Position numbers and translations under genes: made by a program. This document shows positions 32,556 to 41,600 of a DNA stretch of 64,000 nucleotides, one piece after another. Below the pieces are notes generated by a model that saw nothing but the letters and a program-made list of their open reading frames with translations, did not search any database and was not told the DNA's origin. The stretch comes from Streptomyces sp. CBMA29. GTDB lineage: Bacteria > Actinomycetota > Actinomycetes > Streptomycetales > Streptomycetaceae. The DNA lies in assembly GCF_014596445.1 (NCBI RefSeq), contig NZ_MECL01000211.1, positions 27,745 through 91,744 on the forward strand. Direction: 5' to 3'. The first letter of the stretch is position 1. Every line of letters starts with the position of its first letter.

Positions 32556-32647
32556 ACTCATATAGACGAGTAGCCAGGCTGTGTGGCACAGTGGTTCTCG
32601 TGCCCGGTTCTTCGGGTGCACAGAACGACACTTGTCTAGACGACTAG
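32556..32647. promoter_or_regulatory. Operator-like sites 2 and 3 between GntR gene and the broken SCO3933-like gene
   Basis: Site 2 is ACTCATATAGACGAGT (32556-32571), an imperfect palindrome with ACTC/GAGT ends. Site 3 is CACTTGTCTAGACGACTAG (32629-32647), centred on GTCTAGAC. Both resemble the site at 31669. They would let the GntR protein control the element's former operon. Confidence 0.6.
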
Positions 32648-32671
32648 CTGTCATGAGTGTAGGAGAAAGCG

Positions 32672-33018
32672 TTGCGTTCCATCCGTGTGGAGACCTCGGC
32701 GCAACGATCCTGCTGACCGAAGCTCCGGAAACGAAGATCAAGGACTGACAGACCGGGGAGGTCGCCATCGACGCGAACAGCGGTGAGCCGCTGATGACGG
32801 TCGGCGTGGTCTACATCGAGGACAAAGAGTCCTCGCTGCTCGAGGTGACCATCCCGCAAAGCAGTGTGGGCGAGGGGCTGGCCCTCGGCGCTCCGGTCGC
32901 GCTGCCGGGACTGGTGGCCCGGCCGTGGGAGAGCACGTTCAACGGGCAGCAGCGGCACGGGATCGCCTTCCGCGCCGCCGTCGCCCCTGCCACCTTCCCG
33001 GCCCAGGTGGGAGTCTGA
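32672..33018 (+). pseudogene. Broken SCO3933-family regulatory protein of integrative element
   Basis: The start TTG 32672 (RBS GGAGAAAG) gives LRSIRVETSA and then goes out of frame near 32700. The other frame continues ILLTEAPETKIKD, stops at TGA 32746, and reads on as QTGEVAIDANSGEPLMTVGVV through 'GLVARPWESTFNGQQRHGIAFRA'. These are the conserved parts of the SCO3933-type protein that sits between korSA-like and transfer genes in Streptomyces elements. One frameshift plus one nonsense codon make it non-functional. The 74-residue open frame from ATG 32794 is its C-terminal part. Confidence 0.72.
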
Positions 33019-33022
33019 GTCC

Positions 33023-33811
33023 GTGTCGGACCTGATGACGCTGGTGGAGGTGGGTGGTGCCGTCACGGCTGTTGGTGGGGGTGCCGCCTACCTGCGGGCC
33101 GCGCTGTCGCACGCCGTGATGGAAGAGGAGATCGGCAAGAACGTTGCCAAGCTGGTGACCGTGCCCAAGCCGCGCCGCCGGAAGATCAAGCCGTGGTCGG
33201 TGGTGGAAGCGGGGCGGTTCCTCGAACACGTCGCGCGCACCGATGATCCGCTGTGCGCGGCCTGGGTGCTGGTCCTGGTGCTGGGGCTATGCCGTGGTGA
33301 AGTCCTGGGCCTGACGTGGAAGTCGATCGACTTCGAGGCCGGGGAGCTGTACGTCGACCACCAGATCCAGCGCGCTGGCCGGGAGATCCTGCACCGCGAG
33401 ACCAAGACGGAGGACTCCGACGACTTCCTGCCGCTGCCGGAGCTGTGCCTGTCGGCACTACGACAGCGCCGCGAACAGCAGCTCAAGCACAAGAAGCAGG
33501 CGGGGGAGCTGTGGCAGGACAGCCGGGAGCTGGTGTTCACCACGAAGTTCGGCACGCCGATCGAGCCGGGCAACATGACGCGCATGTTCGCCGGCCGGGC
33601 CCGCCACGCTGGGGTCCGCGCGATCCCGCTGCGGAACACCCGCCACACGTGCAGCTCGCTCCTGGTCGCCCTCAAGGTCCATCCGAAGGTGGCGCAGCGG
33701 ATCCTTCGGCATTCGCAGATCGCCATGACGATGGAGGTCTACGCGGAAGCGAGTGAGGAAGAGGTGCGGGACGCGCTGCGGCAGCTCTCGGAAGCCATGG
33801 GAAACGGCTGA
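33023..33811 (+). pseudogene. Tyrosine integrase lacking its N-terminal region, fused to the start of another gene
   Basis: GTG 33023 begins VSDLMTLVEVGGAVTAVGGGA, which looks like the N-terminus of the FtsK/SpoIIIE transfer protein normally encoded after the SCO3933-like gene. From about residue 24 it becomes an integrase: 'RAALSHAVMEEEIGKNVAKLV', catalytic Arg in 'LGLCRGEVLGL', then 'RNTRHTCSSLL', 'LRHSQIAMTMEVYAEAS' with the nucleophile Tyr. The usual box II His of HxLRHT is Arg here. The arm-binding and much of the core-binding domain are missing. A deletion from the transfer gene into int explains this. It lies 500 bp from att copy 2. Confidence 0.75.
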
Positions 33812-33839
33812 CCAGCGATGACGATCCAGTAATGAGAAC

Positions 33840-33866
33840 AGGCCCCCGGGATGATTCCGGGGGCCT
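33840..33866 (+). terminator. Terminator after integrase remnant
   Basis: AGGCCCCCGG (33840-33849) pairs with CCGGGGGCCT (33857-33866). It lies 29 bp after the integrase stop and also faces the convergent CPCC gene. Confidence 0.75.
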
Positions 33867-33881
33867 CGGCACGCCCACATC

Positions 33882-34166
33882 TCAGACCGGTGGGTACTCC
33901 TCGGGAAGCGGATCGCGGACGAATGGCACACACCGTTCCTCGCTGGCCCCGAACCGGGCGAAGTTCTGGCGGGCCTCGCTCAGGCTCCATCCCCGGTTGG
34001 GCCCGCCTCGCGCCTCGTCCGCGTCGTGGTCGTCCTGGCCGTCGTCCTCCCAGAAGCACACCGGGCAGATCTCGTACATTCCGAGTTCGCCAAGGGTGAC
34101 GAACAAGCAGCAGGGGCACCTGTACGGGCCACCATCGGGGCCACCTTGCACGTTGACGAAGGTCAC
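33882..34166 (-). CDS. Cysteine-rich CPCC-domain protein
   Basis: 94 residues from GTG 34166 (AAGGTGG upstream); an ATG at 34214 would add 16 residues. The core matches the CPCC family: 'YRCPCCLFVTLGELGMYEICPVCFWEDDGQDD', with two CxxC pairs likely to bind zinc, then 'GGPNRGWSLSEARQNFARFGA'. These small proteins are common in bacterial accessory regions and of unknown function. It lies between the integrase remnant and att copy 2. Confidence 0.82.
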   Translation of the reverse strand: MTFVNVQGGPDGGPYRCPCCLFVTLGELGMYEICPVCFWEDDGQDDHDADEARGGPNRGWSLSEARQNFARFGASEERCVPFVRDPLPEEYPPV

Positions 34167-34237
34167 CCCGCCACCTTGCAGGAGCGCGGTTCCGGCCGCG
34201 AACGCTTTACGCATCCGCGCACTGGCCGATTGCGGGC

Positions 34238-34261
34238 GGTTGCTGTACTTCGCTGCTGTAC
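34238..34261. repeat. Arm-type repeat beside att copy 2
   Basis: GGTTGCTGTACTTCGCTGCTGTAC matches the repeats at 27892 and 37889. It lies 75 bp left of att copy 2. Confidence 0.65.
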
Positions 34262-34272
34262 GGCACGAAAAA

Positions 34273-34300
34273 GGCCCCCAGGGACGAATCCCTGGGGGCC
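34273..34300. terminator. tRNA-type terminator hairpin, copy 2
   Basis: Identical in arms and loop to 27737-27764. Here AAAAA precedes it, giving a T-run on the minus strand. Confidence 0.8.
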
Positions 34301-34312
34301 TTTGACCTGCTG

Positions 34313-34354
34313 TGCACTCGGCAGGATTCGAACCTGCAACCTTCTGATCCGTAG
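34313..34354 (-). repeat. att site copy 2: 42-bp tRNA-Arg 3' sequence
   Basis: Identical over 42 bp to copies at 27777 and 37774. It is followed on the minus strand by CAGCAG instead of CCA. The sequence right of it (GTCTGGGCAG) differs from the right flanks of copies 1 and 3. Confidence 0.85.
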
Positions 34355-34689
34355 GTCTGGGCAGATCCCTGCTCAGGAAACGTTCGCCCAGTTCGCTCGG
34401 GTGTGGACGGCAGTGGCGGGTGGCCGTTGTGCGGTGGCGTTGCCGTCAGGGTTGCCGTCAAGTTCAGCCCAAGTCGGGGCGGTCGCGGCGCTCAAGGAAA
34501 TGGTCGATCCGGGGCCGTTGGGTGTGGTGGATCGGCAGGGCGCGCAACTCGTCACGGGCCATGAAACAGAGTTCGACGGCTTCGCGCCCGGAAAGGCGAG
34601 CGACCCCGTACCGGCAGACGGGGAGAGGCGCCGGTACGGGGGTGCTGCGGTGCTGCCCTTACCCGGGAACGGCAGCCATCGGGATGGTC
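34355..34689. other. Element B left arm, no intact gene
   Basis: A short minus-strand frame (34562-34464) encodes MARDELRALPIHHTQRPRID and then FLERRDRPDLG. It may be the tail of a lost gene but is not recognised. No other coding signal seen. Confidence 0.4.
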
Positions 34690-34902
34690 TCAGTTCACGC
34701 GTTCTAGCTGATCGGGGTCGGTGGTCCACTCGACTCCGCCCTTGGCGGGAGCGAGGTAGGCGAGCGTTCCTGTGCGCATCTGCGGGGCGTTGCCGTATGG
34801 GTCGCCGGGGTCCATGAGGTCCCGCAGGATTCCCACGCGGCCGGTCGCCAGGTCGCGCACCGTGGTGCCGAACGGGATGCGGGCAGGTGTGTCGTCGTTC
34901 AC
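34690..34902 (-). CDS. Small protein of element B, 70 aa
   Basis: GTG 34902 overlaps the upstream stop (GTGA), giving a product VNDDTPARIPFGTTVRDLA ... 'GRVGILRDLMDPGDPYGNAPQMRTGTLAYLAPAKGG' (read in two parts). It looks like a small SH3-like beta protein. It is the third gene of a coupled trio on the minus strand (35572-34690). No function is known to me. Confidence 0.6.
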   Translation of the reverse strand: MNDDTPARIPFGTTVRDLATGRVGILRDLMDPGDPYGNAPQMRTGTLAYLAPAKGGVEWTTDPDQLERVN

Positions 34903-35138
34903 CGCGTGCCCCCGTCCGTGGACGCGTCGATGCGCGCACTGCGGTAGTCGTCCCACAGGCTCCTGCCGGTCGGGCAGCCGTGCTCCGCCGTGCCGGACGC
35001 CACGCACGAAGTGCAGCGTCGGGCGTGCTTGACCCATGTGTCGTAGGTCGTCTGCATCGTCGATCCCGGGTATGCCTGGGCACTCCTCAACTGCCGTGCG
35101 GTCACGTAGGGAGGGGAGCCGTTGCCGGAAACGCTCAT
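34899..35138 (-). CDS. Small cysteine-containing protein of element B, 79 aa
   Basis: The product begins MSVSGNGSPPYVTARQLRSA and contains 'WVKHARRCTSCVASGTAEHGC', a CxxC plus a further Cys that may bind zinc, then 'SLWDDYRSAR'. Its start overlaps the stop of the upstream gene (ATGA) and its stop overlaps the next start. Function is unknown. Similar small CxxC proteins are frequent neighbours of XRE regulators in Streptomyces. Confidence 0.62.
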   Translation of the reverse strand: MSVSGNGSPPYVTARQLRSAQAYPGSTMQTTYDTWVKHARRCTSCVASGTAEHGCPTGRSLWDDYRSARIDASTDGGTR

Positions 35139-35572
35139 CGCGCCGCCCCCCCGACCGGGGGACAGGCGTCTGATGGCATGTCGCTCGACTCGGACACGTA
35201 GGGACGTACGAGCGCGCTGAGGTCTTCCCAGTCCTCCGGCGCGAACCAGTCACCGCGCGCCTGCGGCTGCGGCTGCCAGGACTCCGCCGGGGGTACCTGG
35301 CCGCACCTCAACTTGCGCCGCCTACGCCCCGCCTCGACGTCCAGCCGCCACCCCTTCGACGTCCCCCGACCGACGCCGAGCGCTTGGTCGACGCCACCGT
35401 GCCTGCCGGGCGTACGTGGCCCTAACAGCAGGACCATCACCCATTCAGGGAGTCGTGATAAGTATTTCAAGGCTGCCTGCTTCCTCAGATGGTCCACGCC
35501 CCCGGGCCGTTCACGCGGTTGCGGGGGTCCGTGTGTCTGACAACGCTGCCGGGCGAGGCAGAAGCGCACCAC
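35135..35572 (-). CDS. Hypothetical protein of element B
   Basis: Open frame of 145 codons; the start is uncertain. A GTG inside 'LSRLPEWVMVLLLGPRTPG' may be the true start, giving about 100 residues. The C-terminal half is polar with 'DWFAPEDWEDLSALVRPYV'. It is coupled by a 4-bp overlap to the next small gene. No family recognised. It is divergent from the XRE regulator at 35656. Confidence 0.45.
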   Translation of the reverse strand: MVRFCLARQRCQTHGPPQPRERPGGVDHLRKQAALKYLSRLPEWVMVLLLGPRTPGRHGGVDQALGVGRGTSKGWRLDVEAGRRRRKLRCGQVPPAESWQPQPQARGDWFAPEDWEDLSALVRPYVSESSDMPSDACPPVGGAAR

Positions 35573-35655
35573 GGCAGAAGTGCTGCATTTCTGCGGCGTG
35601 TTGGCTGCACGGGGTACCCTGAGCAGCGAAGACGGAACCCGGACGGAGTACGGGC

Positions 35656-36867
35656 ATGGCAGTCAAGCGAGATCGCCTAGCAGGACGTCGGAAAGCGTGC
35701 GGTTACAGTCAAGAGCGGTTCGGCGAAGCGCTGAAAGTGGATCGCACTACAGTGCAACGGTGGGAACGCGGCGAAGTCGATCCGCAGCCATATCAGCGCC
35801 CGAAAATGGCAAAGCTTCTACAGCTCACTTCGAAAGAGCTGGATGAGCTACTTGTATCCAATACACTCATGCCTGCGTCGGTGAATCCGTGGATTCTCAG
35901 TGACACCGAGAATCATGACGATGAATTGGAAGCCTGGGAGTTGGCGCGTCGCGTACAGGCAAGCGACGTAGGTAAAGAGACGCTTGACCGCCTTGAGCTA
36001 GCCTTTGATGAATTGGCTACGGTCTATCCCAAATCCCCTCCACAGGATCTCTTGCAGCGGGTAAGGCGGCATTCAGCCTATGTGGCGCGCCTGCTTGACG
36101 CTAAAAAAACCCTGGCTGAGCATCGGCGCTTGTTGGTCGTCGGAGGTTGGCTGTCCCTGTTGGGCGCCACAGTTCATATTGATCTGAAGCAAAATGATGC
36201 AGCAACGGCACGCCTGCAAACGGCTGCCACCCTCGCCCGCCAGGCGGAGCACCCGGAAATTGAAGCTTGGTGCTATGAAACAGAAGCGTGGCGCGTGCTG
36301 ACGGATGGTGACTACGTCCGCGCCATCGAACTGTCGCAAATCGCTCAGGGGATTGCGCCCGCTGGAAGCTCGGCACTGATTCAATCGACCGCCCAGGAAG
36401 GGCGGGCACGGGCACGACTGGGCCAAGCGAAAGAGACGTACTCGGCCATTGACCGGGTACAAAAGCTGTCTGCCGCATGCATGCAACCGGAACGCCCCGA
36501 GCATCATTACCAGTACGACCCCGCGAAGTCACTTTCCTATACGGCAACTACTTTGGCCTGGATAGGTGATCCGATTGCCGAGTCGTATGCGCGCGAAGTC
36601 ATTGCACGACTAAGCCCTAGCGATGACGTGAGCAAGTGGCCACGGCGGGTAGCGTCGGCGAATATCGATTTGGCATTGGTTCTGCTGGCAGGGAACAGAC
36701 TTGATGAAGCCTGCGACGCAGCACAGAAGGCCATAATGTCTGGTCGCGTGGTGCCGTCTAACCATTGGCGAGCGCTGGAAGTCGTCGATTCAGTCGAGGC
36801 CAAGCAGCTACCCGAAGCGGCTGATCTACGCGAGGCGTACGAGGGGCTGAGAGCTATAGAAGCGTAA
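35656..36867 (+). CDS. XRE-family regulator with TPR-like C-terminal region (NsdA/NsdB-like layout)
   Basis: 403 residues, ATG preceded by CGGAGTACGGGC. The helix-turn-helix is at about 3-60: 'RLAGRRKACGYSQERFGEALKVDRTTVQRWERGEVDPQPYQRP'. From about 95 onward the protein is entirely helical with TPR-like pairs ('LARRVQASDVGKETLDRLEL', 'WRVLTDGDYVRAIELSQIAQG', 'LALVLLAGNRLDEACDAAQKA'). This resembles Streptomyces regulators that affect sporulation or antibiotic production, or RRNPP-type peptide sensors. Base composition is visibly more AT-rich than neighbours, a sign of separate origin. Confidence 0.85.
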   Translation: MAVKRDRLAGRRKACGYSQERFGEALKVDRTTVQRWERGEVDPQPYQRPKMAKLLQLTSKELDELLVSNTLMPASVNPWILSDTENHDDELEAWELARRVQASDVGKETLDRLELAFDELATVYPKSPPQDLLQRVRRHSAYVARLLDAKKTLAEHRRLLVVGGWLSLLGATVHIDLKQNDAATARLQTAATLARQAEHPEIEAWCYETEAWRVLTDGDYVRAIELSQIAQGIAPAGSSALIQSTAQEGRARARLGQAKETYSAIDRVQKLSAACMQPERPEHHYQYDPAKSLSYTATTLAWIGDPIAESYAREVIARLSPSDDVSKWPRRVASANIDLALVLLAGNRLDEACDAAQKAIMSGRVVPSNHWRALEVVDSVEAKQLPEAADLREAYEGLRAIEA

Positions 36868-37320
36868 GCCCCAGTACGGGCAGCCCTCGCCGGGTTGAGC
36901 CGTCCCCCTGGAACGGTTTTCATGCGTCCGTGGCGGCGGCACATGCCGGACATGGCGGGTGCGGTGCTGCCGTGGCACGGTGTGGGCACGCGGCCGGCCG
37001 GAGGGTGTTGGGCCGGTGTCCTGCCTGGGTGGGGGCCGGGCATGGTCAGGGGGCCGTACGCTCGTTGGCAACTCGGGCAGGTCGTTGAGCCTGCCCGGAA
37101 TGTGGTCGAGTGGCCCCCTGGGCTTGCCCGGCGAGGGGCCCCGCCCAGGGAGGTGGCTCAAGACCCGTAGGCCGTCCGCCCCCAGCCCAAGCGCCCCGGC
37201 CGACCATGAGGGGAAGGCTCCGCGAGTCCTCACGTCACGGGTCGCCACTGGTGCCGGGCGGCTGCCGCTTGCGTGACGGCATTACGAGCACGCCGTGCTC
37301 AGTAGCGGGCCGATCCGGCG
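36868..37320. other. Gene-free region before integrase remnant
   Basis: GC-rich sequence with open frames on both strands but no convincing product or domain. It probably replaced the N-terminal part of the element B integrase gene by deletion. Confidence 0.4.
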
Positions 37321-37683
37321 AAGTGGCAGACGTCGGATCTGGTCTTCACGACCCGCAACGGCACCCCGATAGAGCCGCGCAACCTGAACCGGGCCTTCGA
37401 GACGCTGAGCCGCCGGGCGGGCATCCGACAAGTGCGGTTCCACGACCTCCGGCACACCTGCGCCTCACTGCTGCACGAGCAGGGCGCGGACGCTCGGACG
37501 ATCATGGAAGTCCTCGGACACAGCTCGATCCGCGTGACGATGGACATCTATACGTTCGTACGCCTCGACACCCAACGGTCGGCGTTCGATCGCGTGGGCG
37601 ACGCGCTCGCGGCCGACGACACCAACCAGACGGACGGTTCCGACGATGACGACGGCTCGGCCGGGATGGTCGCTGCCCTGTAG
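37321..37683 (+). pseudogene. C-terminal fragment of tyrosine integrase, element B
   Basis: The frame reads KWQTSDLVFTTRNGTPIEPR, 'FHDLRHTCASLLHEQGADA', 'IMEVLGHSSIRVTMDIYTFV' and ends 'GSAGMVAAL'. Box II (HxLRHT), the GH of box III and the nucleophile Tyr are all present. The first catalytic Arg and the whole N-terminal two thirds are missing, and no start codon with ribosome-binding site precedes the fragment. It ends 90 bp from att copy 3, the normal place for int. Confidence 0.8.
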
Positions 37684-37698
37684 CAAGATCCACAGACG

Positions 37699-37722
37699 GT
37701 TGGTGTCAACGTTGGTGTCAAC
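37699..37722. repeat. Perfect 12-bp tandem repeat beside att copy 3
   Basis: GTTGGTGTCAAC is repeated head-to-tail at 37699-37710 and 37711-37722, between the integrase stop and the terminator. It could be an integrase or excisionase binding site. Confidence 0.7.
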
Positions 37723-37730
37723 GGCATGAA

Positions 37731-37764
37731 AGAGCCCCTATCGGTGATTTCCGATAGGGGCTCT
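37731..37764. terminator. Terminator before att copy 3
   Basis: AGAGCCCCTATCGG (37731-37744) pairs perfectly with CCGATAGGGGCTCT (37751-37764). Its sequence differs from the hairpin beside copies 1 and 2. Confidence 0.85.
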
Positions 37765-37773
37765 GACCTGCTG

Positions 37774-37815
37774 TGCACTCGGCAGGATTCGAACCTGCAA
37801 CCTTCTGATCCGTAG
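37774..37815 (-). repeat. att site copy 3: 42-bp tRNA-Arg 3' sequence
   Basis: Identical over 42 bp to copies 1 and 2. Its right flank (37816-37921) is similar to that of copy 1, so the DNA to the right begins like the left end of element A. Confidence 0.85.
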
Positions 37816-38664
37816 CTCTAGCCGGAACGGTCAACAGCGGTCATACAGGCCGTTGTCGAGACGCTGGAAGCCAGAGCCCGCCACTGCTGGTTGCTGTAGT
37901 TGCTGTACTTCGCTGCTGTACTGCCATGGGAGGTCCGCCTTACTAGGGAGGCTTGCCGATCATGCCCTCGCCTGGACTTCAAGCCGCTGGGTTCTCTTCC
38001 GGACTTCGTCCTGCGGTTCGCCGCTGTTCCCCCGTGACTCCCCGCCCGGTCTGGCGCGGGTCTGGCACGATCCTGCCTCCCTCGATGCGAACCACGGGCA
38101 GGGCGGTCGCTGAGGGCATCTGTGCAGATCGGAGGTGACTCCGGGTGCACTGAGGGGCATTGTTGAACTGCCTGGTTGCTATACCACACTGCTGTACAGC
38201 AACCAGGCGGTCGGCAGCGCTGGGGGCTCAGACTGCGCCATGGACGGTGATGCAGTTATCGGCAAGAGCGCCGACGGCTACAGGCGATACGGATTCAAAC
38301 TCGTGAGGGGTTGCCCCCAACACGCTTACCAACGGGTCACGACCTGGTCCATGACCGAGCAGGAATGTCCTGACCTGCGGTGCAACGGGTGGCGGACGGG
38401 CATTCGGATGGCGATGAACACTGACGAATGAGACCCGGATTGAGACCGCGAAGTGAGGTGGCCAGATGCCGGGCTAGCGTCGTCCGACTGTGATCGACCA
38501 CTCGGGACAGCCTTCGGACCTGCACGACTGACTGAAGGCGCCTGCAGGCGTTGACGTAACCGCAACGCCAAAAAGATTGACCAGTCCCCTACTTGGCGAG
38601 TGCAGAGTGCGATCTCATCGCTACAGTTTCCGCAAGCTCATGGACTTCGCGGTGGGGCGGTAGA
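37816..38664. other. Element boundary region, no convincing gene
   Basis: It contains the arm-type repeat cluster 37889-37921 and a 10-bp inverted repeat CCTGGTTGCT (38171-38180)/AGCAACCAGG (38198-38207). A weak open frame at 38240-38431 (MDGDAVIGKSADGYRRYGFK...) encodes 63 residues and is not recognised. The promoter of the caspase-WD40 gene probably lies near the right end. Confidence 0.5.
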
Positions 38665-41600
38665 GTGGGTCGGCGATTCTTCATAGCGCTGGGGAGCGGT
38701 CGGTACCGCCACCTCCCCGACGACGCGCAGTTGCGCTCTGTGCCCTCTGACGTCCGCGCGACGAGAGATCTCTTCGCCGGTTTCGGGTACGAGCCCGTGC
38801 TGGCTGGGCTAGGCGAATACGACGGAGCCGAGCAAGTCCGGCAGAAGTTGTCGCACTGGTCGGAGGACACTGCTCTCACTAGCGATGACGTGGTAGTGGT
38901 GTACTTCGCGGGCCACGGTTCGGTAGAGGAGCGCGATCGACACTATCTGCTCTGCTGGGACTCACGTGACGCAGACCTCGCGACCACGGCGTTGGCCACC
39001 GAGGATCTGGTGCGCATCTTGTGCCGAGGAAACCTCCGGCACCTCCTGCTTATTCTCGACACCTGTGCTGGCAGCGCCGGAGGCGCCGAAGCCTCGACGT
39101 TCGCGCTCCGGACGATCGCCTATCGGAACGCGGACGCCGACTCGACGGGCTTGTGGTTTCTCGCATCCGCCCGCAGGAAGGATGTTGCCGAGGACGGCGC
39201 GTTCGTTGCTGCTCTGACCGAGGCCGTTGAGACGACCACAGGGCGTACTGGCCAGCGGCAGCAGTATCTGGACCTTACAGAACTGGTCAAGGCGGTCAAC
39301 GAACGGTTCGAGGGTGAGGGGCTGGGCCAGCGCGCCGAGTTGGCCTGTGGTCTGGTGACCGGCATGGCTCCGTTCCTGCCGAACAGCGGGTACACGGACG
39401 AACTGCCCCCCATCGGGACCGACCTGGAAGTGCAGCGCCGGGTCGCCTTAAGAGACCTGACGGAGCATTTCGGGCCGCGCTCGCGCGGTGTGGAGTTCGA
39501 GTCGGAGCAGGGCCTGTACTTCAGCGGGCGGGTCCGGGTGCTGTCCGAACTGGTGGCCTGGTTGACCGCTAACGATGGCGACGGCAGAGGAAGAGTCGTC
39601 ACCGGTAGTCCCGGCTGCGGAAAGTCCGCAGTCTTGGGAAGGATCGTTGCACTGTCGGACAGACGGTACCGGGACCGCCTCGACCTTGCTGGTGTCAACC
39701 CTGCAACCGCGGTGCCTGCCGGGTGTGTCACGGCTGCCGTGCACGCCCGTCACAAGCGGCTCGAAGAGGTAGTGGAACGTCTTGCCACAGCCCTAGAGGT
39801 CGAAGCCGACGGTCCTGCGGCGCTACTGCAGGAGCTGACCAGGAGAGGGCGCCAGGGCCAGCCGCTCGTCATCGTGGTGGACGCAGTCGATGAAGCGGGG
39901 TCGGACACCGCCGCGGACGCTGGCGGTCACGGCGAGCCCCGCCGGATCACGCGGGAACTGCTCCGCCCCATGGCGGAGATCCAGGGCATACGGCTTCTGG
40001 TCGGGACTCGCCATGAACTCGTCGGCCCCTTGGGCCCCACCTTTGTCTGCATGGACCTGGACCAGCCCCAGTACCGTGCGAGCGCGGACGACGTGGCGGG
40101 TTATGTCACCCGGGTTCTTCTGGCGAGCGAGGAGGCCGGGGTACGCACTCCGTACCGTGGCCTGCGCGATCTCGCACGGACGGTCGCCTGCGGAGTCGCG
40201 GAGAAGGCGGCCGGCGTCTACCTCTACGCCAGGACGACGGCGCGTACCCTGAGGTCTGATGTGTCACCGGTGGACGTCAGCCAACCCCGTTGGGCGGACA
40301 CACTCCCGAGCGAGGTCGGCGAGGCATTCGACGACTACCTGGCCCGTTTCGGGCCGGACGAGCCACGGGTCCGCCGCATGCTGATCGCCCTCGCCTTTTC
40401 GGAGGGCAAGGGGCTGCCCCGGGGCCGGACATGGACGGCGATGAGTACGGTGATCTCCGGCGTGCCCTGCACGGAGGAAGACATCTCCTGGGTCTTGGAC
40501 GTCGCGGAAGCGTACATCGCTGAGGTCGTTGATGACGACCGGCGTTCGGTCTACCGGCTTTACCACAAAGCACTGGCCGAGCATCTGCGCGCGACGGCCG
40601 ACCGACCGCCCGAGGAGATCCAACGGTCTGTCGTCGAGGCACTGATCTCTCTCGTCCCTACTGCTTCCGGGGAGCGACCGGGTTGGTTCGCCGCTGTCCC
40701 CTACGTCCGTCAGCACCTGTCGACGCATGCGGCGGCGGCAGGAGTACTTGCCGCCCTCATCGAGGATCCAGGATTCCTGCTCGCTGGCGAGCCGCTGGCT
40801 CTTTCAAGGGCATTGGCCTCGGTTGAAGGCGAAGGCCCCAGACGGATCCGCAGCTCCTACGAGCAGGTCGCGCACCGCCTCACGAGTGACCACGCGGTCG
40901 GAGACCGTGCCGCCGACCTGCAACTGTCGGCCCGCCGTTGTGAGGCCAACGAGCTCGCCGACCGCATCGACGAACTCGGGGTCGACCTTCCGTGGTCTGC
41001 GCGGTGGGCATGGTGGTCGACCAGCGGAGTGCACCGGTTGCTCCACGGTCACACGAAAACGGTCGGATGCGTCGCGGTCGGGGACCTCGACGGCCGTCCC
41101 ATCGCGGTGACGGGAAGCGCGGACGAAACTGCCCGGGTGTGGGACCTCACGTCACAGCGTCAGATCGGAGAACCATTACCCGTCGGCACATCCGTGAGCG
41201 CCGTGGCGATCGGAGAGCTGGGCGACTACACGGTCGCTCTCACCGGAGCCGTCGACGGCACGGTGAAGATCTGGGATCTCTCGGCTGGTCAGGAGTACGG
41301 GAAGGCCCTCACCGGACACACTAACCAGGTTGAGAGCATCGCGGTCGGCACCGTCCGCGGCCACCCGGTGGTCTTGACGGCGAGCGCGGATGGTACAGCG
41401 CGCGTCTGGGACCTGGTGGAAAGGCGGCAGTTCGGCGCTGAACTAGCCGCTCACAAGCGTACGGTCCGGGACGCCGATCTGGGCCAACTCGATGGGCGTC
41501 CCATTGCTGTCACCGGCGGCGATGACAAGGCCGTCTACGTCTGGGACTTGAGCGAAGTGCTGGACGGAGGAGACGCACGCGTCGACGGGAGTCCGCTCAT

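Noticed and set aside
32672..33018. Selenocysteine or programmed readthrough at TGA 32746
   Set aside because: A separate frameshift also breaks the gene, no SECIS-like structure seen, and the element's integrase is also damaged; decay is simpler.
36826..37248. Minus-strand 140-codon frame in the gap of element B
   Set aside because: Pro/Arg/His-rich, no start signal and overlaps the end of the XRE gene; judged non-coding.
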